Under the pieces are notes generated by a model. It had not been told where the DNA came from. It did not search any database and saw only the letters and a list, made by a program, of their open reading frames with translations. Shown piece after piece: positions 62,856-64,000 of a DNA stretch of 64,000 bases (its first letter is position 1; every line of letters begins with the position of its first letter). The position numbers were made by a program, and so were the translations under genes. Origin of the DNA: Sphingopyxis sp. YF1 (lineage in GTDB: Bacteria > Pseudomonadota > Alphaproteobacteria > Sphingomonadales > Sphingomonadaceae); assembly GCF_022701295.1 (NCBI RefSeq), contig NZ_CP033204.1:2418001-2482000 (forward strand), read 5' to 3'.

Positions 62856-64000
62856 ATGACGACGGCCGAATCGCCCAGGTCGACATCGTACCATGGTCAT
62901 ATCGACGGGCTGCGCGCGGTCGCGATCGCGCTTGTCCTGCTGTTCCATTTCGGCTTTGCCGGTGCGGCGCAGGGCTTCCTCGGCGTCGACATCTTCTTCG
63001 TCATCTCGGGCTTCCTGATCGGAGGGATCGTGCGGACGGCGCTCGTCGGCGGGCGCTTCGGCATCGTCGATTTCTATCGCCGGCGGATCGCGCGAATCGC
63101 GCCGGCACTGCTCGCGGTCGCCGCGGTGACGCTGGCGGCGGGTTACTGGCTGCTGCTGCCCGGCGATTTCGCCCGGCTCGCGCAGGAGATCCGCGCGGCG
63201 AGCCTCAGCATCGCCAACTGGTTCTACGAACCCCAGCACGACTATATGGGGCGGCCGCGGCGCGACATGTTCTTCCTGCACAGCTGGTCGCTGTCGGTCG
63301 AGGCGCAATTCTATGTCGCCTTCCCGATCGCCGCGCTGCTGCTCCATCGCTTCGGACTGTTCCGGTTGTCCGCCATCCTGGCGCTGCTGGCGGCCAGCCT
63401 CGCCGCCTACCTGCTGATCGGGGTCGGGGAGCCGCGCCACGCCTTTTATTTCTCGTCGCTGCGCGCGTGGGAGTTCCTGACGGGAGTTGCGATCGCCGTC
63501 ATGCCGGTCCGCATATGGTCCCCGCGTGTCGCGCTCGTCGCAGCCACGGCCGGGGCGCTCGCGATGCTGATCCCCGCCTTCGTCGCCATGCCGCTGAGTT
63601 TCCTTCCCCGCGCGGCGTGGCAATTGCTGTGCGTCGCCGGCACGGCGCTGCTGCTGGCGGCCAATCTCGGCGCGCCCGCCAACCCGGTGGCGCGGCTGCT
63701 GTCGATGCCCGTGATCCGCGGGCTGGGGCTGATTTCCTATTCGCTCTACCTCGCCCACTGGCCCCTGCTGATGCTGGCACAATATTGGCATATCGAGCCG
63801 CTGCCGCCCGGCTGGCGCCTGCTGCTCCTGCTCGCATCGCTGCTGCTCGCCTGGCTCGGCTGGTTCGTCGTCGAACGCCCGGTGCGACGCTGGGCCAACC
63901 GCCCGGGGACCTCAGCGATCCGCGTCTATGGCGCGGCGCTGCTCGCCGCCGGCCTCGTCGTCGCGGCGACCACCGCGCTGATCCATGCGCGGGGTTTCCC
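62856..64000 (+). CDS. Acyltransferase family 3 (OafA/YrhL-like), 3' end beyond the window
   Basis: 381 residues visible, open to the window end. HIDGLRAVAI, LLFHFGF (catalytic His region), GVDIFFVISGFLI and FYRRRIARIAPALL at the start, then many membrane segments and ISYSLYLAHWPLL at about residue 295. These are acyltransferase-3 signatures. It transfers acyl groups, often acetate, to surface polysaccharide or peptidoglycan. A C-terminal SGNH domain may lie outside. ATG is 10 bases after the cobS stop. Confidence 0.92.
   Translation, partial: MTTAESPRSTSYHGHIDGLRAVAIALVLLFHFGFAGAAQGFLGVDIFFVISGFLIGGIVRTALVGGRFGIVDFYRRRIARIAPALLAVAAVTLAAGYWLLLPGDFARLAQEIRAASLSIANWFYEPQHDYMGRPRRDMFFLHSWSLSVEAQFYVAFPIAALLLHRFGLFRLSAILALLAASLAAYLLIGVGEPRHAFYFSSLRAWEFLTGVAIAVMPVRIWSPRVALVAATAGALAMLIPAFVAMPLSFLPRAAWQLLCVAGTALLLAANLGAPANPVARLLSMPVIRGLGLISYSLYLAHWPLLMLAQYWHIEPLPPGWRLLLLLASLLLAWLGWFVVERPVRRWANRPGTSAIRVYGAALLAAGLVVAATTALIHARGF

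Overview
This window is a 64 kb piece of a GC-rich alphaproteobacterial chromosome. It most resembles a sphingomonad, and Sphingopyxis is my best guess. The evidence is the strong GC bias at third codon positions, small families typical of that order (DUF6356, DUF2200, UrcA, DUF6491-like), an Rrf2-led suf operon, and three families of short palindromic repeats of the kind that fill sphingomonad intergenic spaces. I see no rRNA, tRNA, CRISPR array, prophage or insertion sequence. Nearly all of it reads as core or lineage-core chromosome. The first gene (PQQ sugar dehydrogenase-like) and the last gene (acyltransferase) are cut by the window edges.

Layout, 0-18 kb: dehydrogenase tail, dnaN, a small secreted protein, a repeat-rich gap, a LysR/UrcA divergent pair, rlmN, an outer-membrane barrel protein, and a small thiol protein divergent from MarR-MOSC. 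Next comes the classic tesA-like arylesterase / ybbA-ybbP-like ABC divergon, a TSUP permease, and a tightly overlapped leftward operon thrS - metallophosphoesterase - AraC regulator - putative metallopeptidase.

18-32 kb: a MerC-like membrane protein behind a Zur-like palindrome, then a small three-gene operon (57-aa membrane peptide, 137-aa membrane protein, XRE regulator) with a palindromic operator candidate. A run of small rightward enzymes follows (two alpha/beta hydrolases, a thioesterase, two VOC proteins, the glyoxalase II gene). After that come an acyl-CoA ligase, gamma-glutamyltransferase, pyrD, a DUF885 lipoprotein and an AraC regulator.

32-42 kb: a probable small RNA, then the suf iron-sulfur operon (Rrf2 regulator, sufB, a small membrane protein, sufC, sufD, sufS, sufT, sufA). 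Dispersed repeats sit at two of its junctions. A convergent extensin-like protein, a cytochrome P450 and a repeat-rich lipoprotein follow.

42-64 kb: three leftward transporter genes (two SLC1-type, one SLC13-type), then the compact operon dnaJ-like - yihY - fabI - GNAT - aroC. Next are pdxH-phzF, a serine hydrolase, AraC/SDR and an epoxide-hydrolase-like gene. A dense palindromic repeat block is followed by a leftward BolA - hypothetical - cupin - pirin - hypothetical run, and finally J-domain protein - SnoaL-like - cobS - acyltransferase.

The most interesting material is at junctions rather than in single genes. Dispersed inverted-repeat elements lie inside two operons (ybbA/ybbP and sufC/sufD) so that their right end supplies the Shine-Dalgarno sequence of the next gene. 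A different repeat has become the C-terminus of the suf regulator and abuts sufB. Several perfect palindromes sit in promoter regions of metal, Fe-S and small-regulator genes. I did not find a clear new defence or biosynthetic system.
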